A DNA stretch of 64,000 bases from positions 1 through 64,000 of the forward strand of contig JAPDQK010000011.1 in NCBI GenBank assembly GCA_034505955.1. Reading direction: 5' to 3'. Both the position numbers and the translations under genes were made by a program. The notes below the pieces were generated by a model that saw only the letters and a list, made by a program, of their open reading frames with translations, was not told where the DNA came from and made no database searches. Shown here piece by piece: positions 15,475 to 23,923 of the stretch; position 1 is the first letter of the stretch; every line of letters starts with the position of its first letter. The DNA comes from Zhuqueibacter pondensis. Lineage in GTDB: Bacteria > Zhuqueibacterota > Zhuqueibacteria > Zhuqueibacterales > Zhuqueibacteraceae.

Positions 15475-16437
15475 TTGAGTATTCTCATTGATAAAAAGAC
15501 TCGCGTGCTGGTGCAGGGCATTACCGGCGGCGAGGGCTCGTTTCATACGACCCAAATGATGGAATACGGCACCAAAGTCGTTGCCGGAGTGGTGCCAGGG
15601 AAAGGCGGGCAAAAATTTAATGATACCGTGCCCATTTTCAACACGGTCGCCGAGGCCGTCAAAAATACCGGTGCCAATGCGGCGGCGATTTTTGTTCCAC
15701 CGCCGTTTGCTGCAGATGCGATCATGGAATCCGCCTCCGAAGGTGTGCCGGTAATCGTGACGATCACCGAAGGCATTCCCACGATTGACATGTTGACGGT
15801 GAAAGCGTTGCTGAACAAAACCGGCGTGCGCATGATCGGCCCGAATTGTCCGGGCATCATCTCGCCAGGAAAATGCAAGATCGGCATCATGCCGGGTTTC
15901 ATTCACAAACCCGGCCGCGTCGGCGTCATTTCGCGCAGTGGGACATTGACCTATGAAGCGGTGAAACAACTTTCTGATCTCGGCATCGGTCAATCCACTT
16001 GCATCGGCATCGGCGGCGATCCGGTCCCGGGAACCAACTTTGTGGATTTGCTCAAGCTCTTTGCCGAAGATGACGGCACCGAAGCCGTGGTGTTGATTGG
16101 TGAAATCGGCGGCACCGCGGAGGACGAAGCCGCGGCTTATATCAAGAGATATTTCGACAAACCGGTGGTGGCCTTCATTGCCGGCCGCACCGCGCCGCCG
16201 GGCCGACGCATGGGACATGCCGGCGCCATCATTGCCGGCGGCAAAGGCACGGCCGCAGAAAAAATGGAAGCCCTGCGCAAGGCTGGTGCATACGTCTGCG
16301 AAAGCCCGGCAGAAATCGGCGTGATGATGGAGAAAGCTCTGGGCAAATCCAGGAAGGTTTTTGCGGTCAAGACGTCTTCGACCCAAAGAAGAAATGAAAC
16401 GAAAAAGGTGCCGCGAAAAACCAACAAACGCCGCTAA
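15475..16437 (+). CDS. sucD: Succinate-CoA ligase alpha subunit
   Basis: The alpha subunit carries the phospho-histidine and CoA-binding Rossmann fold. The 320 residues include GITGGEGSFHT, GPNCPGIISPGKCKIGIMPG, SRSGTLTYEA, GIGGDPVPGTNFVD and GRRMGHAGAIIAGG, with H248 as the expected phosphorylated residue. The last 20 or so residues form a basic tail (KKVPRKTNKRR) longer than usual. The TTG start follows AAGAGGAGGAAGA. ndk begins 63 bases after the stop, so transcription may continue into it. Confidence 0.96.
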   Translation: MSILIDKKTRVLVQGITGGEGSFHTTQMMEYGTKVVAGVVPGKGGQKFNDTVPIFNTVAEAVKNTGANAAAIFVPPPFAADAIMESASEGVPVIVTITEGIPTIDMLTVKALLNKTGVRMIGPNCPGIISPGKCKIGIMPGFIHKPGRVGVISRSGTLTYEAVKQLSDLGIGQSTCIGIGGDPVPGTNFVDLLKLFAEDDGTEAVVLIGEIGGTAEDEAAAYIKRYFDKPVVAFIAGRTAPPGRRMGHAGAIIAGGKGTAAEKMEALRKAGAYVCESPAEIGVMMEKALGKSRKVFAVKTSSTQRRNETKKVPRKTNKRR

Positions 16438-16500
16438 TGTTTGCCCGGCGAAAGTTTGGCATTGACCACGGATCAAATGAATTTGAAAGGAGATTCAATC

Positions 16501-16923
16501 TTGGAGCGTACCCTCGCAATTCTCAAACCCGATTGTGTGGCAGCGAAAAAAATGGGCAAAGTCCTGGACCGCATCGAAGCCGCTGGATTTCGCATTTTGG
16601 GAATGAAAATGGTTCGGCTGACACCGCAGGTTGCAGGAAAGTTTTACGAAGTTCACCAGGCACGTGGATTTTATCACGACCTGGTGAACTTTATGTCGAG
16701 CGGTCCGGTGGTCGTGCTGGCGCTGGAAAAGGAAAATGCCGTGGCGGACTTTCGCCAGCTTATCGGCGCCACCGATCCCGCCGAGGCAGCCCCAGGCACA
16801 ATTCGAAGGGATTTTGCGACGAGCAAACAAAATAACGTTGTGCACGGCTCGGACTCTCCGGAAAATGGCCGCATCGAAGTCGCTTTCTTTTTTTCCAACA
16901 AAGAGTTGATTGAAACGCCATAA
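16501..16923 (+). CDS. ndk: Nucleoside diphosphate kinase
   Basis: This enzyme balances nucleoside triphosphate pools by phosphate transfer through a histidine. The 140 residues start ERTLAILKPD, as in the family, and contain NVVHGSDS, with H115 as the active-site residue, and the usual DPAEAAPGTIR loop. The start is TTG at 16501 after AAAGGAGATTCAATC. Longer readings begin inside the sucD stop region and are not supported. It is the third TTG start in a row in this segment. Ndk next to succinyl-CoA ligase is a known association, since it interconverts ATP and GTP made by the ligase. Confidence 0.96.
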   Translation: MERTLAILKPDCVAAKKMGKVLDRIEAAGFRILGMKMVRLTPQVAGKFYEVHQARGFYHDLVNFMSSGPVVVLALEKENAVADFRQLIGATDPAEAAPGTIRRDFATSKQNNVVHGSDSPENGRIEVAFFFSNKELIETP

Positions 16924-17041
16924 TTCAGCTTGTAATGGTTCCTTATTGCGCGGGCCTGTAGCTGGTGATGATGAAAATCTGTACCCAATGAGCCATGCCA
17001 AGCAGTGAGTGATCATATCGTTTTATTCAAGGAGAGCTATC

Positions 17042-17521
17042 ATGGCGAACGGAAATAGGCGGATGTTGTGGTTTGGGCTGGTGTTGATCGTGGGAATCGC
17101 AGGGTTGTTGGGCTGGATGTTGTGGAAGAAAAGGGAGGCAGAAAAACCGGCACCGCAAACGATGCAACTGCTGCCATCTGATACCACGGCTGATGACCTG
17201 TTGGCTGAGCCGCCGCTTATACCCAGAAGTCAACCTCCACCGCAAGTGGTGACAACAGAGGAAGGCAAATATACCGTACAGGTTTCGTCTTGGAGAACAC
17301 GCCGCCGGGCCGAACAAGATGCACAACGGTATATTGAGAAAGGCTTTGATGTCTACATCCAAAGTGCTTATATCCCAACTAAAGACGGGATTTGGCATCG
17401 TGTCCGCGTCGGACGTTTCGCCACGCAAACCGAGGCTGAACAAATGGCCTCCCAATTGGCAGGCCTGCTGGAGTCCGGCTTTTGGGTGGATCGTTACCGT
17501 CAAGGTGAACGAGAGCGCTAA
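17042..17521 (+). CDS. Membrane-anchored SPOR domain protein
   Basis: This 159-residue protein has an N-terminal membrane helix (about residues 8-26, LWFGLVLIVGIAGLLGWMLW), a proline-rich linker and a C-terminal SPOR domain (about 76-150: YTVQVSSWRTRRRAEQDAQ to VRVGRFATQTEAEQMASQL). SPOR domains bind denuded septal peptidoglycan, so a periplasmic cell-division or envelope role is likely. The ATG at 17042 follows AAGGAGAGCTATC. It stands before the promoter of the fatty acid cluster. Confidence 0.85.
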   Translation: MANGNRRMLWFGLVLIVGIAGLLGWMLWKKREAEKPAPQTMQLLPSDTTADDLLAEPPLIPRSQPPPQVVTTEEGKYTVQVSSWRTRRRAEQDAQRYIEKGFDVYIQSAYIPTKDGIWHRVRVGRFATQTEAEQMASQLAGLLESGFWVDRYRQGERER

Positions 17522-17553
17522 AGCGCGATATGCGCATGCTTGCGATTTTTATC

Positions 17554-17582
17554 TTGACTTAAAATGCTTTCTTTCATAAATT
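17554..17582 (+). promoter_or_regulatory. Promoter of the DUF177-rpmF-plsX-fab cluster
   Basis: TTGACT at 17554-17559 and TAAATT at 17577-17582 are separated by 17 bases, about 30 bases before the first gene of the cluster. Confidence 0.55.
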
Positions 17583-17612
17583 TTTCATTACCCTTTAGTC
17601 GGTAGCTTGGAT

Positions 17613-18110
17613 ATGAAGATTTCGCTCACACAACTTTCCGAAGGGCTGAACACACTGAGCTTCGTGGAGGAGCTGGCAGAGCTCGGTATCGAGAATCACC
17701 CGAATCTGCGCGAGAAGGTCAAGGTTCAGGTGGAAATCGAACAGCGCGCTCCTCATTATTTTGTGAAAAGCAGTGTTTATGCCACCGGCCGCTTTGTTTG
17801 TGATCGCTGTGCGAGCGATTTTGAGCTGTCTTTACTCGGCGAATCCCATGTTCTGTTTTCGAGTGATGAAGCGTTGGTGGGGATGAGTAAACATGATGAG
17901 ATTCACCTGATTGAGCCCGACGCGAAGGAGATCGATATCACCGATGATCTTCGTGACACACTTTTGCTCGCCATTCCGATGAAATTGCTTTGTTCGGAGG
18001 ATTGCCGCGGGCTGTGTGCCGGGTGTGGTGTCAATTTGAATGAAGAAGCTTGCCGGTGTGCCGCGCCTCCGGCTGATTCAAGGTGGGAAGCACTGCGCCA
18101 GTTGTTGTGA
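17613..18110 (+). CDS. yceD: DUF177 (YceD) family protein
   Basis: This 165-residue cytoplasmic protein contains FVCDRCASDFELSL and a second cysteine cluster, CSEDCRGLCAGCGVNLN, with one C-x-C pair after it, suggesting a bound zinc. DUF177 proteins nearly always precede rpmF, as here, and are tied to 23S rRNA or large-subunit maturation in some bacteria and plastids. The ATG at 17613 is favoured over a TTG two codons earlier. The gene begins a cluster with rpmF, plsX and fabH, a widely conserved order. Confidence 0.9.
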   Translation: MKISLTQLSEGLNTLSFVEELAELGIENHPNLREKVKVQVEIEQRAPHYFVKSSVYATGRFVCDRCASDFELSLLGESHVLFSSDEALVGMSKHDEIHLIEPDAKEIDITDDLRDTLLLAIPMKLLCSEDCRGLCAGCGVNLNEEACRCAAPPADSRWEALRQLL

Positions 18111-18209
18111 CTCAAATTTTGCATTTAATCAAAGTGACTCGGTTTTTTCTGTTGGTTTTGAAGAATCGAAGTTTCAAGTATTTTTTCAACATGTAAAAGA
18201 GGAATAGTC

Positions 18210-18392
18210 GTGCCAAATCCCAAACGAAGACATTCGCGTACCCGTCGTGATAAACGGCGGACGCACTGGAAGCTATCAGCACCAAACGTGGTTGCTTGTT
18301 CCAATTGTCGCCAGCCGAAATTACCGCATCGTGCTTGCCCTAACTGCGGTTACTACGGCGACCGGTCCGTTTTTCTGCCACGCGAGCGCTAA
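18210..18392 (+). CDS. rpmF: 50S ribosomal protein L32
   Basis: The 60-residue protein has the L32 start PNPKRRHSRTRRDKRRTHW and a zinc-binding pattern CSNCRQPKLPHRACPNC (four cysteines). The GTG start at 18210 follows AAGAGGAATAGTC. It sits in the standard position between DUF177 and plsX. Retention of all four cysteines marks it as the zinc-containing form. Confidence 0.95.
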   Translation: MPNPKRRHSRTRRDKRRTHWKLSAPNVVACSNCRQPKLPHRACPNCGYYGDRSVFLPRER

Positions 18393-18553
18393 TTGCGTTT
18401 TCAACCATCACGGACGGCGCCGAGTTGTGGGTAACCACCTCTGAAGGAAAAATGCAAAGGTAAACGTTGCGTTAAAAGATTGCCCGCAAAATCGTTCGAG
18501 GTTTGGCGGGCAGCATGGACCACACGTGTATTTTTGAATTTTGGAAACCGGAT

Positions 18554-19591
18554 ATGCGCATTGCTTTGGATGCCATGGGAGGAGATAATGCACCGGCTGC
18601 ACTCGTGCAAGGAGGTCTGGAAGCCGCAAAATATGCCGCCGGTGCATTGGAAATCGTTTTCGTCGGCGATCGGGTGCGGCTCGAGCAGGAAATCAGCCGG
18701 CACCCCTTGTTGACACGCGGTGATAAGGCGCATTTTTCCATCCACCATGCTTCCGAAAAAATCGAGATGAGTGATGTTCCCACGATCGCCTTGAAAAAGA
18801 AGAAAGATGCCTCCGTTCTCGTGGCTGCCCGTCTCCATCGCGAAGGCAAGGTCGATGCCATTGTCAGTGCCGGACACACCGGAGCAGCCATGGCCGCCAG
18901 CCTGTTGGAGTTGGGACGCATCCGCGGGGTGAAGCGGCCGGGAATCGGTTCGCTGATCCCCAACGGTTATGGTGTGACCATGCTGATCGATGTCGGCGCC
19001 AATGTCGATTGCAAATCACTCCACCTCGTGCAATTTGGAATGATGGGCAGCATCTTCATGAACCGCGTCATCGGCATCGAATCACCCAAGGTCGCTTTGC
19101 TGAGTAATGGTGAGGAACGCTCGAAAGGAACCGAAGTGACGCGTGAAGCCTATCGCCTGCTCGAACAGAGCCAGGTCAACTTTATCGGCAATGTCGAAGG
19201 CCGGGATATTTTGAAGGGCAGCGCCGATGTGGTTGTGTGCGATGGTTTCGTGGGAAATGTCATTCTCAAGTTTGCAGAAAGTCTCGGCGGCGTGTTTCGG
19301 CATCACATCAAACGCCAGATTGGCAAGCAAATATTTCGCCAGATCGGCGCTTTTTTGTTGAAGCCGACCTTTGCCGGTTTGCGCAAAATTTTTGACTATG
19401 AAGAGTACGGCGGTGCGCCATTGCTGGGGATCAACGGCGTTTGCATTATTTGTCATGGAGGCTCCACGCCGAAAGCGATTCGCAATGCCATCCGCGAGGC
19501 CAAGAAGATGGTATCGGAAGGCATCACTCAGATCATCGGCCAAGAGCTGCAAATATTCAATGGAGTGAAAGTTGTCGAACCGGAAGTTTAA
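18554..19591 (+). CDS. plsX: Phosphate acyltransferase PlsX
   Basis: PlsX converts acyl-ACP to acyl-phosphate for phosphatidic acid synthesis at the membrane surface. The 345 residues begin MRIALDAMGGDNAPAA and contain SAGHTGAAMA, LLSNGEERSKGTE, VVCDGFVGNVILK and YGGAPLLGI, all typical. The ATG at 18554 is chosen because the family starts exactly there, although its ribosome site is weak. The stop overlaps the fabH start by 20 bases, so the two are translationally linked. Confidence 0.95.
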   Translation: MRIALDAMGGDNAPAALVQGGLEAAKYAAGALEIVFVGDRVRLEQEISRHPLLTRGDKAHFSIHHASEKIEMSDVPTIALKKKKDASVLVAARLHREGKVDAIVSAGHTGAAMAASLLELGRIRGVKRPGIGSLIPNGYGVTMLIDVGANVDCKSLHLVQFGMMGSIFMNRVIGIESPKVALLSNGEERSKGTEVTREAYRLLEQSQVNFIGNVEGRDILKGSADVVVCDGFVGNVILKFAESLGGVFRHHIKRQIGKQIFRQIGAFLLKPTFAGLRKIFDYEEYGGAPLLGINGVCIICHGGSTPKAIRNAIREAKKMVSEGITQIIGQELQIFNGVKVVEPEV

Positions 19592-20561
19592 TTCGATGAT
19601 TCTCGGCACCGGCCGGGCCGTTCCCCGGCGGGTGTTGACCAACTTCGATTTGGAAAAAATGGTGGAGACCACCGATGAGTGGATTCGCGAGCGTACCGGT
19701 ATTGAACGGCGTTACATCGCCGAGGAACAAGATACCACCTCCGCGCTTTGTGCTGCCGCTGGTCGTGCCGCCCTGCAAGCCGCGCAATTGCCAGCCGGAA
19801 AACTCGATGCCATCATCCTTGGCACGGTCACGGGTGACGTCACCTTCCCTGCGACTGCTTGTTATGTTCAGGAAATTTTGGGCGCTGAGAATGCGGCGGC
19901 GTTTGACATCGCTGCGGCTTGCTCAGGCTTTATTTACGGCCTCGCGCTGGCAGATGGCTTGATCGCCTCCGGAAAGGCGCAACACGTGCTCGTCATTGGT
20001 GGTGAATTACTCAGCCGGATCACGGATTGGACCGATCGCGCAACCTGCGTGCTGTTTGGTGATGCTGCCGGAGCAGCCGTCCTCGGCCCCAGCGACGGCA
20101 AACGCGGCATCATCGATACCTTCATGAAAAGCGATGGTCGCTTGACCAGCCTGCTGTGCATGCCGGGCGGCGGCACCAAAGTTCCGCCCGATGTTGCCTT
20201 GTCCGAACGCATGATGTTTTTACGCATGGAAGGCCGCGAGGTTTTTAAATATGCCGTCACCGCCATGGGAGATGCCGCGGAACATATTCTGGCAAGGAAT
20301 AATCTCACAGGCAACGATATCGATTTATTGATCCCCCATCAGGCCAATATGCGCATCATTACCGCCACCGCCAAGCGTGTCGGCCTGCCCATGGAAAAAG
20401 TTTACGTCAATGTCCAGGATTACGGCAACACTTCTGCCGCCTCGATTCCGATTGCCATGAATGAAGCGCTCGAAAAGGGCCGGCTGAAATCCGGCGAGCG
20501 CTGCCTGATTGTCGCATTCGGCGCTGGGTTCACCTGGGGCTCGGCAATCATACAGTTTTGA
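19572..20561 (+). CDS. fabH: 3-oxoacyl-ACP synthase III
   Basis: FabH starts fatty acid synthesis by condensing acetyl-CoA (or a branched starter) with malonyl-ACP. The 329 residues show the Cys-His-Asn triad in context: DIAAACSGFIYG (C117 from the TTG start), LIPHQANMRI and YGNTSAASIP. TTG at 19572, inside the end of plsX, is placed by GGAGTGAAAG. An ATG at 19596 would give a protein 8 residues shorter and a tighter N-terminus than usual. It is part of the fab cluster. Confidence 0.95.
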   Translation: MSNRKFNSMILGTGRAVPRRVLTNFDLEKMVETTDEWIRERTGIERRYIAEEQDTTSALCAAAGRAALQAAQLPAGKLDAIILGTVTGDVTFPATACYVQEILGAENAAAFDIAAACSGFIYGLALADGLIASGKAQHVLVIGGELLSRITDWTDRATCVLFGDAAGAAVLGPSDGKRGIIDTFMKSDGRLTSLLCMPGGGTKVPPDVALSERMMFLRMEGREVFKYAVTAMGDAAEHILARNNLTGNDIDLLIPHQANMRIITATAKRVGLPMEKVYVNVQDYGNTSAASIPIAMNEALEKGRLKSGERCLIVAFGAGFTWGSAIIQF

Positions 20562-20618
20562 TCATGTCCGCCAGACCTCCAGTCAGTTTTTGAAGAGTTG
20601 AGGTGAATTACTCTGAAG

Positions 20619-21539
20619 ATGAGCGACCGTCGCGCATTCATATTTCCCGGCCAGGCTTCACAATATGTCGGCATGGCCCAAGATCTTTACGAGAAATTTT
20701 CGCTGGCGCGTGAGCTGTTTGCACGGGCTAATGTGATTCTCGGCTTCGACATTCAGCAAATTTGCTTTTTCGGCCCGGAAGAGAAGCTGACCCAAACTGA
20801 CATCACGCAGCCGGCTATTTTCATTCACAGCGCGATCGTGACTCGCTTGCTCGCGGAAAAGGGAATCGTTCCGCACATGGTCGCCGGCCACAGTTTGGGA
20901 GAATATTCTGCTCTCTTTGCCGCCGGCGTGCTTGATTTTGAAGACGCTTTGACACTGGTCAAGCGACGCGGGGAATTGATGCAGCGCGCCGGTGTGGAAA
21001 ATCCCGGAACCATGGCTGCAATTGTCGGCCTCGAACCTGTCGAAGTCGAGGCGATATGTCAGGAAGCCTCGAGCGCAGGAATTGTTTGTGCAGCCAATTT
21101 TAATTCGCCCGGACAAATTGCCATCTCCGGCTCCGTTGCCGGCGTGCAACAGGCCATGGCTATTGCGAAAGCCAAAGGCGCAAAAATAGTAAAACAACTC
21201 GCTGTTGGCGGCGCTTTTCACTCACCGTTGATGGCCAGCGCGCGCGACGGCTTGCGCGCAAGCTTGCACCAGGTGCATTTTCGGGAAGCAACTTGCCCGA
21301 TTTATTTGAATGTTACTGCCAAACCGACTCAAAATGTCGAGGAATTGCGGCAACGATTGGATGAGCAGCTCACCAGCCCGGTGCGTTGGGTCGAAATCAT
21401 CGAAAACATGATCGCGGATGGTGCAACACAATTTTATGAAGTCGGGCCCGGCAATGTTTTGGCCGGACTCTTGAAACGCATCAACAAAAATTTTGTGGCG
21501 AAAACGGTGGGGAAAGTTGTGGAGTTGGAAGCAATTTGA
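20619..21539 (+). CDS. fabD: Malonyl CoA-acyl carrier protein transacylase
   Basis: FabD loads malonyl groups onto ACP. The 306 residues carry IFPGQASQYVGM at the N-terminus, GHSLGEYSAL with the catalytic S92, and GAFHSPLM with the catalytic histidine. Length and spacing are normal. Only a short palindrome and a two-gene toxin-antitoxin-like module separate it from fabG, its usual neighbour. Confidence 0.96.
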   Translation: MSDRRAFIFPGQASQYVGMAQDLYEKFSLARELFARANVILGFDIQQICFFGPEEKLTQTDITQPAIFIHSAIVTRLLAEKGIVPHMVAGHSLGEYSALFAAGVLDFEDALTLVKRRGELMQRAGVENPGTMAAIVGLEPVEVEAICQEASSAGIVCAANFNSPGQIAISGSVAGVQQAMAIAKAKGAKIVKQLAVGGAFHSPLMASARDGLRASLHQVHFREATCPIYLNVTAKPTQNVEELRQRLDEQLTSPVRWVEIIENMIADGATQFYEVGPGNVLAGLLKRINKNFVAKTVGKVVELEAI

Positions 21540-21545
21540 CGTCGC

Positions 21546-21563
21546 ACAGACGGCCTCGTCTGT
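21546..21563. repeat. Short palindrome directly after fabD
   Basis: ACAGACG and CGTCTGT pair around GCCT, seven bases after the fabD stop. A closely similar palindrome stands nine bases after the fabG stop (23136-23152). Both precede a HEPN/nucleotidyltransferase module. No T tract follows, so it is not a classical terminator. Confidence 0.55.
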
Positions 21564-21654
21564 CAATCCATATTGGCGCAGTAATGAGATTCAATTAAAA
21601 TTCTCAACTATTATCTCGGATTCTTTCTCGACATGCCCAAACAGAGGAACGTTG

Positions 21655-21954
21655 ATGCTGAATACAGATGAAGTTATTGAGTTTTTGCGAAATCACCGCC
21701 AAACGTTAAAATCTGATTTTCGCATTGTGAAACTGGGCCTCATTGGCTCATTTGCAAGAGGCGAACAAACTGAAGATAGCGATATCGATCTATTAGTAGA
21801 ATTTGAGCCTGACACTGATGATATCTTTGGCAAAAAGATGAAGTTGAAAAATTTACTAAAAGCCTCTTTTGAACGGGATGTTGATGTTTGTCGAGAAAAA
21901 TATATAAAGCCTTATATCAAGAGCTATCTTCTAAAAGAGGTAATCTATGTCTGA
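21655..21954 (+). CDS. mntA: MNT-type nucleotidyltransferase, antitoxin of a HepT/MntA pair
   Basis: This 99-residue protein has the minimal nucleotidyltransferase motif GSFARGEQTEDSDIDLLVEF (about residues 27-46) with the two metal-binding aspartates. In characterised HepT/MntA systems this protein AMPylates the HEPN toxin on a tyrosine and so silences it. The ATG at 21655 follows GAGGAACGTTG. An open stretch before it is not needed. It overlaps hepT by eight bases. Its A/T-rich, lysine-rich coding differs from the flanking fab genes, which suggests acquisition. Confidence 0.9.
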   Translation: MLNTDEVIEFLRNHRQTLKSDFRIVKLGLIGSFARGEQTEDSDIDLLVEFEPDTDDIFGKKMKLKNLLKASFERDVDVCREKYIKPYIKSYLLKEVIYV

Positions 21955-22291
21955 GAAAGATAAACTAAACATACTGACGATTTTGGACGCGATCGAGAAG
22001 ATTACCAAATACACTTCTGGCTACAAAAATGCCGATGATTTTTACGGAAATGAGAGAGATTTTGATGCTTCAATGATGAACTTTATCATAATTGGAGAAA
22101 TGGTCTCACGGCTTTCTGACAAATTTATTGAAGAGAATAGTCAAATAGACTGGTTTAGAATTCGAGGATTTAGAAACATTGTTGCGCATGACTATTTTGG
22201 AATAGATGCAGAAGAAGTATGGCAGATCATTAAGACCCACTTACCTAACTTGGAAAATGATCTTCATGCGATTTTAAAAGAATCCAAATAA
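21947..22291 (+). CDS. hepT: HepT-like HEPN ribonuclease toxin (DUF86)
   Basis: The 114-residue all-helical protein has the HEPN catalytic motif R-x4-H-x-Y as RNIVAHDY near residue 77, in the DUF86 context (IIGEMVSRLSDKF before it). The tyrosine is the residue AMPylated by MntA in known pairs. It overlaps the antitoxin gene by eight bases. Both lie between fabD and fabG, which are otherwise neighbours, so the pair looks inserted into the operon without breaking it. Confidence 0.9.
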   Translation: MSEKDKLNILTILDAIEKITKYTSGYKNADDFYGNERDFDASMMNFIIIGEMVSRLSDKFIEENSQIDWFRIRGFRNIVAHDYFGIDAEEVWQIIKTHLPNLENDLHAILKESK

Positions 22292-22380
22292 GTTTTGTCC
22301 TGCATTTCGGCGCTAATCAATCCTTGCAGTCGGACGCAGGCCAGCGTGACCTAAATTGGAATGTAACCGATAGGGATGAG

Positions 22381-23127
22381 ATGGGCAAACTCCAAGACAA
22401 AATTGCGATTGTCACCGGCGGCTCGCGCGGCATTGGCAAAGCCATCGCCCTGCGTCTGGCAGCGGAAGGCGCTAAAGTAGTGGTCACGGCCACCACCCAA
22501 GCCGGCGCTGATAAAACCGTCAGTGAAATTCGCCAAAGCGGCGGCGAGGCGATCGGCTTCGAGGTGAACATTGCCGAGGTAAAACAAGTTGAGGCGCTCA
22601 TCAAAGGAACCGTCGATCATTTCGGTGCGCTGCACATACTCGTGAACAACGCCGGCATTACGCGCGACAATCTCGTCATGCGCATGAGCGACGAAGAGTG
22701 GAATGCCGTGATTGCGACCAATCTCACCGGCACTTTCAATTGTATCCGCGCGGCCAGCAAAATCATGATGAAGCAACGCAGCGGCAAAATCATCAACATT
22801 AGCTCGATTGTAGCGCTCATGGGGAACAAGGGCCAGGCCAATTATTGTGCCGCCAAAGCCGGCATCATTGGCCTGACCAAAGCTGTCGCTCGCGAGCTCG
22901 CGAGTCGTAATATACAAATCAATGCCATCGCGCCCGGCTTCATCACCACGGATATGACCGCCGCTTTACCGGAAGCCGCTAAAGAGGCTTTGGTCAAATC
23001 AATCCCTCTTGAAAGGATGGGTACGCCGGAAGATGTGGCCGGCGTCGTCGCGTTTCTGGCTTCGCCGGATGCGGATTATATTACAGGACAGGTTTTTAAT
23101 GTGGATGGTGGCATGGTGATGGCTTAG
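22381..23127 (+). CDS. fabG: 3-oxoacyl-ACP reductase
   Basis: FabG reduces beta-ketoacyl-ACP with NADPH. The 248-residue short-chain dehydrogenase has TGGSRGIGKAIA (nucleotide binding), NNAGITRDNL and the catalytic Y155-x3-K159 in NYCAAKAG, plus IAPGFITTDMT typical of FabG. The ATG at 22381, after GGGATGAG, matches the family start. Toxin-antitoxin-like modules lie on both sides. Confidence 0.95.
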   Translation: MGKLQDKIAIVTGGSRGIGKAIALRLAAEGAKVVVTATTQAGADKTVSEIRQSGGEAIGFEVNIAEVKQVEALIKGTVDHFGALHILVNNAGITRDNLVMRMSDEEWNAVIATNLTGTFNCIRAASKIMMKQRSGKIINISSIVALMGNKGQANYCAAKAGIIGLTKAVARELASRNIQINAIAPGFITTDMTAALPEAAKEALVKSIPLERMGTPEDVAGVVAFLASPDADYITGQVFNVDGGMVMA

Positions 23128-23135
23128 TTCGTAAC

Positions 23136-23152
23136 GCAGACGGCCCGTCTGC
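23136..23152. repeat. Short palindrome directly after fabG
   Basis: GCAGACG and CGTCTGC pair around GCC, nine bases after the fabG stop. It is the counterpart of the palindrome after fabD (21546-21563), sharing AGACGGCC and CGTCTG. Confidence 0.55.
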
Positions 23153-23199
23153 AAATGCGCCACTTTAGTGATTCATTGGCAACGGAGGGAGCGACCAAT

Positions 23200-23562
23200 A
23201 TGCTGGAGCGGGCGAAGGAGTTCTTGCAGGTAGCGGAACTGGCGATGGACAAAGGGCTCCATAATGGTTGTGCGGCTAATTGTTATTATGCCCTGTTTTG
23301 GGCAGCCATCGCTGCACTGAGGCAGCAAGGCTTCAAACAACAAGAATGGTCGCACGGTGGATTAAAGCAAAAGTTTACCGAGGTGCTTATTAACAAGCGA
23401 CATATTTATCCGCCTCAATTTGGGGTTTGGTTATCTCATGCTTATGATGAGCGCTTGAAAGCACATTATGATGTTGAAGGAGCCGGGGTGGTAAAAACGA
23501 GAAGATTGTTGGTACATACACGTGAGTTTATTACCAAAATAGAAGAGCTTATAACGAGATGA
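23200..23562 (+). CDS. HEPN domain protein
   Basis: This 120-residue helical protein has the HEPN-family pattern of two long helices, with CAANCYYALFWAAIAAL near residue 25 and RRLLVHTREFITKIEEL at the end, as in the DUF of HEPN proteins related to kanamycin-nucleotidyltransferase C-termini. The R-x4-H ribonuclease motif is not clearly present, so it may be a non-catalytic HEPN partner. The ATG at 23200 follows GGAGGGA. It overlaps the next gene by four bases (ATGA), making a two-gene unit with a nucleotidyltransferase-like partner. Confidence 0.75.
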   Translation: MLERAKEFLQVAELAMDKGLHNGCAANCYYALFWAAIAALRQQGFKQQEWSHGGLKQKFTEVLINKRHIYPPQFGVWLSHAYDERLKAHYDVEGAGVVKTRRLLVHTREFITKIEELITR

Positions 23563-23861
23563 CTACTCACAAATCTCGATTTTCAAAGCGCCGCTTGGAA
23601 AGGCTTATTAGTGAATTGACTTCACTCGCGAAGGAGCTTGCGCCTGACGCGGAAATTAGCAATGTTCGCATTCCTGGATACGAAGAGCTGGATGCCTGGA
23701 TTGATATTGTCGTTCCTGATGAAAAGGAAGAAGAAGTCTCAGAGGCTTTGTCACAGCTTCGCGACAAAATTTTTATGGATGAGGGTTATCATATCGGTTT
23801 AGGCATTACCGAACGCTCGCACCACGAGGCCGTTCAGGCGAAATTAAACGCCACGGTTTAA
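23559..23861 (+). CDS. Nucleotidyltransferase-like partner of the HEPN protein (degenerate)
   Basis: The 100-residue protein contains DAWIDIVVPDEKEEEVSEAL around residue 47, which resembles the second-aspartate strand of nucleotidyltransferase-fold proteins. I see no G-S-x10-D-x-D motif. Its four-base overlap with the HEPN gene and its position suggest an antitoxin or partner role. It ends ITERSHHEAVQAKLNATV. The family assignment is inference from context and one strand motif. Confidence 0.5.
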   Translation: MTTHKSRFSKRRLERLISELTSLAKELAPDAEISNVRIPGYEELDAWIDIVVPDEKEEEVSEALSQLRDKIFMDEGYHIGLGITERSHHEAVQAKLNATV

Positions 23862-23923
23862 ACTTTTTTGAATCCGAAATCACCATTAACCCTACTCACT
23901 CAAACGGAGGAGGCGAAAACGAA

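Noticed and set aside
15430..16476. Long frame antisense to sucD (348 codons)
   Set aside because: It is a shadow of sucD. The sequence is rich in His and Arg with no family motif.
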